From: Zygaena filipendulae
Lineage: Eukaryota; Arthropoda; Insecta; Lepidoptera; Zygaenidae
Direction: 5' to 3'
Length of the DNA stretch: 64,000 nt
Assembly: GCA_907165275.2 (NCBI GenBank)
Contig: CAJRBF020000007.1
Coordinates: 186,001 to 250,000 of the forward strand
The notes beneath the pieces were generated by a model. It was given only the letters and a program-made list of their open reading frames with translations, searched no databases and had not been told where the DNA came from. Shown here piece by piece: positions 61,564-64,000 of this stretch (positions are counted from its first letter, which is position 1; every line of letters starts with the position of its first letter). The translations under genes were made by a program, and so were the position numbers.

Positions 61564-63918
61564 GCCTATAGAGGGCTGGTAGTGCTAGTCAAGCGAGGAG
61601 TCGTTCACCAACGAGTTCCCGCCGTGCAGCTCTCGGCGCTCAGCGCTCTGGGCGTCGAGCTTTGCATCGCCGGCAACCCTACGCGGCTGTACGCGGTGTA
61701 CAAGCCGCCGGGCCTAAGATTCCAGCCGGGCGACATGCACGCCCTGCTGGAATCGAACATCCCCACCGCCGTTGCCGGCGATTTCAATTGCAAGCACACG
61801 GCGTGGAACTCGACCCACATCTGCCCGAATGGCAGACGACTCCTCCGCGACGCCGAGGCCCACGGCTACGAGGTCGAAGGGCCGGAAACTCCTACGCATT
61901 ATCCGGCCCAGACGTCGTATCAACCTGACGTCATCGACCTCATAGCCCACCGTGGGCTCCCCTGCCGGCCCTCTATAGAGGCCCTTCCCGAGGACATGGG
62001 CTCTGACCATGTCCCGGTCCTGGTCGTCCTGGCGAACATGCCACAGAGAGTCTCGCCACCAACGCCACGCCGATCGATAGACTGGAGAAGCTTCTCCAGC
62101 TCGATGGCGACGAGCACCCCCTCGAGGCCCCTCGTCTCTCCGGGGGACGTTGAGCTCCTAGCTTCGGACATCACCGCCTGTGTTCAAGGCGCCCTTAACA
62201 CCTCCTCGCGCACCATGCCGACGGGGGGCAGGTTGCCCCCGCTCCCCGCCGACATTAGGAACATGATCAGCGAGAAGAGGCGCCTGCGCAGGCGGTGGCA
62301 GCAATGTCGCTGCCCTCGGATGAAGACGGAGCTCAACGCCCTCACGGACAAGATCAAGGATGCCCTGAGGGAGCAAGAAGCCGACGCATGGGAGAGGCGC
62401 ATTGAGGCGGCAAGCGAGGACTGGACCAGTGTCCATCGCCTCTGCCGCCAACTCTCTGGCGCCCGGCCCCCGATCAGACCGCTCACAGCGGACGACGGTA
62501 CGCTGAGGTACCGCGCAGAAGACCGCGCGAAGATCCTCGCCGACCATCTCGAACGCCAGTTCCGCCCAAATCCCACCGACGATGTGGAGCACGTCGCAGC
62601 AGTGGAAGCCCAGCTTCGGGAGTATTTCGCGGCGCCGATAGCGCCGGAGGAGGACCCAATCGTGTTCTCCCCCGGTGAGGTGCAGCGGATGACCCGAAAA
62701 CTGAAGCCGCGTAAGGCCCCGGGCGCAGACGGTATCACTAATGCAGCGCTGCGTCACCTGCCGTTTCGCTCCATAGCGGCGGTGACGCGCCTGTATAACG
62801 GTATCCTGCGCACGGGGCACTATCCCACCGTGTGGAAAACCGGCAGGGTCATCATGCTGCCCAAACCGGGGAAGAATGTCGCTCTCCCCGGCAGCTATCG
62901 GCCCATTACGCTGCTGCCTACGCTCTCGAAGCTGTTCGAGCTGCTACTGCTGCGACGTATGTCTCCGCACATCGCTCCCAGGAGGGAGCAGTTTGGGTTC
63001 CGGGCGGAACACTCCACCACTCTCCAGTTGTCGAGGGTGATTCAGCACATGACGGTGGCCCTCAATGAGAGGGCGACCACCGTCGCTGTCCTCCTCGACA
63101 TGGAGAAGGCGTTCGATAGGGTCTGGCATGAGGGTCTTCTGCTGAAGCTATCGTCGTCCGCGCTTCCCCGGCGTATAGTCCGGGTGGTGGCGTCCTTTCT
63201 ATCCGACCGTCGCTTCTGTGTGGCGGTAGAGGACGTCACCTCAACCGAGCGTCTGATCGGGGCCGGCGTGCCACAGGGCAGCTGCCTCTCCCCGGCCTGT
63301 TACTCCCGATACACCGACGACATCCCAGTGGGGGATGGGGTCGAGTTGGCTCTGTACGCCGATGACGCGGCGTACTACACCACAAATAAAAACCCGAAGT
63401 ACGCCGCGCTCCGGCTGCAGCGTACGCTCGACCTCCTCCCCGACTGGCTCTCTAAGTGGAGACTGTCGGTCAATGTCGGGAAGACACAGGCCATATGCGT
63501 CGGCATTAAAGTACGCCCACCGCCACCTCTTCGCCTCTACGGGCAGGACATAGCGTGGTCCTCTCAGGTGAAGTACCTGGGGGTCACGCTGGATCGTCGG
63601 CTCACGATGCAAACGCACGTGAGAAACGTCATCGCGAGCGCTCGCGTCGCGCGGTATCAGCTGCGCAGCGTGCTCGGCTCTCGGCTCCCTCTGAGGGTAA
63701 AAGTCGGGGTCTACAAGACCTACATTAGGCCCCGACTCACCTACGCCGCTCCGGCATGGTACGCACTGCCATGTGCGTCCGTGCGCGCGAGCTTGGACTC
63801 ACAACAAGCCATGGCACTGCGTGCCGCTGCCGGAGCTCCGCGCTGTGTGCGGAACGCGGTCATCCAGAGGGACCTGGGAGTCGAGCCGCTGGACGAGTTC
63901 GTCGGCGGTAAAAATTAA
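61564..63918 (+). pseudogene. Jockey-like ORF2, 3' part: endonuclease end and RT
   Basis: Starting with the duplicated GCCT target, the frame continues the endonuclease (YAVYKPPG, VAGDFNCKHTAWNS, GSDHVPVLV with the catalytic histidine). RT follows: APGADGITNAAL, LLDMEKAFDRVWHEGL, GVPQGSCLSP and the catalytic LYADDAAYY, then a thumb region (KYLGVTLDRRLTM, RPRLTYAAPAWYAL). Near residue 774 the usual sequence breaks off at PLDEFV and a stop follows after GGKN, so the last part of the normal ORF2 is missing, replaced by other DNA from about 63905. It is separated from its own start by the Ty3 element, hence inactive. Confidence 0.88.
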
Positions 63919-64000
63919 GCATGCCTAGGAAGCGTCGTAGTTCGACGATTGTCTTCGGTTTCGGATACGAGGAAATTGCTTCGATGCGATCTATCGTAGG
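63906..64000. other. Unassigned sequence at the window end
   Basis: From about 63906 the LINE similarity ends and unrelated sequence (GTAAAAATTAAGC, CGTCGTAGTTCGACGATTG) runs to the window edge. Too short to identify. Confidence 0.4.

Larger units (their letters stand above)
50860..63905 (+). mobile_element. GC-rich Jockey-like LINE, split by a Ty3 insertion
   Basis: The element has a 5' UTR from about 50860, ORF1 (51279-53628, one frameshift), and ORF2 (53640-53820 plus 61564-63905). It is interrupted by the Ty3 element 53821-61563 with target duplication GCCT. Its base composition (GC-rich) contrasts with the rest of the window. The reading frame across the target site is continuous, so the LINE was probably intact there when hit. 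The 3' end of ORF2 breaks off near 63905, shortly before its normal end. Confidence 0.88.

Overview
The window is a transposon-dense stretch of an insect nuclear genome, most likely a moth or butterfly. The base composition is AT-rich and there are no operons. I see spliced-gene-like fragments, Ty3/gypsy, copia, DIRS-type and Jockey/CR1-type retroelements, and repeat families typical of Lepidoptera, such as the (GAATA)n-tailed LINE end and the repeats rich in CGCCATTTTG. The species cannot be named from the sequence. More than three quarters of the window can be assigned to mobile elements. The only compact, apparently intact cellular or virus-like gene is a single-BIR plus RING inhibitor-of-apoptosis (IAP) gene at 24601-25182.

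Layout. 1-385: reverse-strand piece of a Jockey-like LINE. 386-8139: DIRS-type tyrosine-recombinase retroelement 1, carrying a solo LTR of family A (429-1355, TSD AGCT) and, downstream, a solo LTR of family B (5502-8139, TSD CTAT). 8140-11900: MITE fragments and a decayed LINE ORF1 split by a solo LTR of family C (9476-11795, TSD CTAG). 12695-22653: a Ty3/gypsy element on the minus strand with very long (about 2.4 kb) family C LTRs, a tRNA-His-type primer site, intact gag and pol, and a textbook -1 frameshift signal; its 5' LTR is truncated. 22654-24600: C-rich tracts and possible minus-strand exons. 24601-25182: the IAP gene between short direct repeats. 25443-29426: a nearly perfect tandem duplication with a 1992-bp unit. 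30141-32972: a copia element with identical LTRs that lacks reverse transcriptase. 32978-35490: simple and tandem repeats. About 35.5-40.5 kb: a CR1/Jockey-group LINE with poly(A) tail. 40485-43766: mostly unannotated AT-rich DNA. 43767-47704: DIRS-type element 2 on the minus strand, cut at its 5' end by an LTR of family B (47705-49833), which abuts an LTR of family A (49834-50760). 50860-63905: a GC-rich Jockey-like LINE whose ORF2 is split by an apparently complete Ty3/gypsy element (53821-61563, TSD GCCT) on the opposite strand.

The Ty3 elements express pol from a gag frameshift, using UUUAAAC in one and AAAAAAC in the other, each just before the gag stop. All four long LTRs of families B and C carry a tRNA-His-like sequence about 65-70 bp from one LTR end. 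It lies antisense to the element, in the same sense as the tRNA-His primer-binding site of the family C element. This is the most unusual structural signal in the window. TSDs, nesting and one unoccupied paralogous target site allow a relative insertion history to be read.
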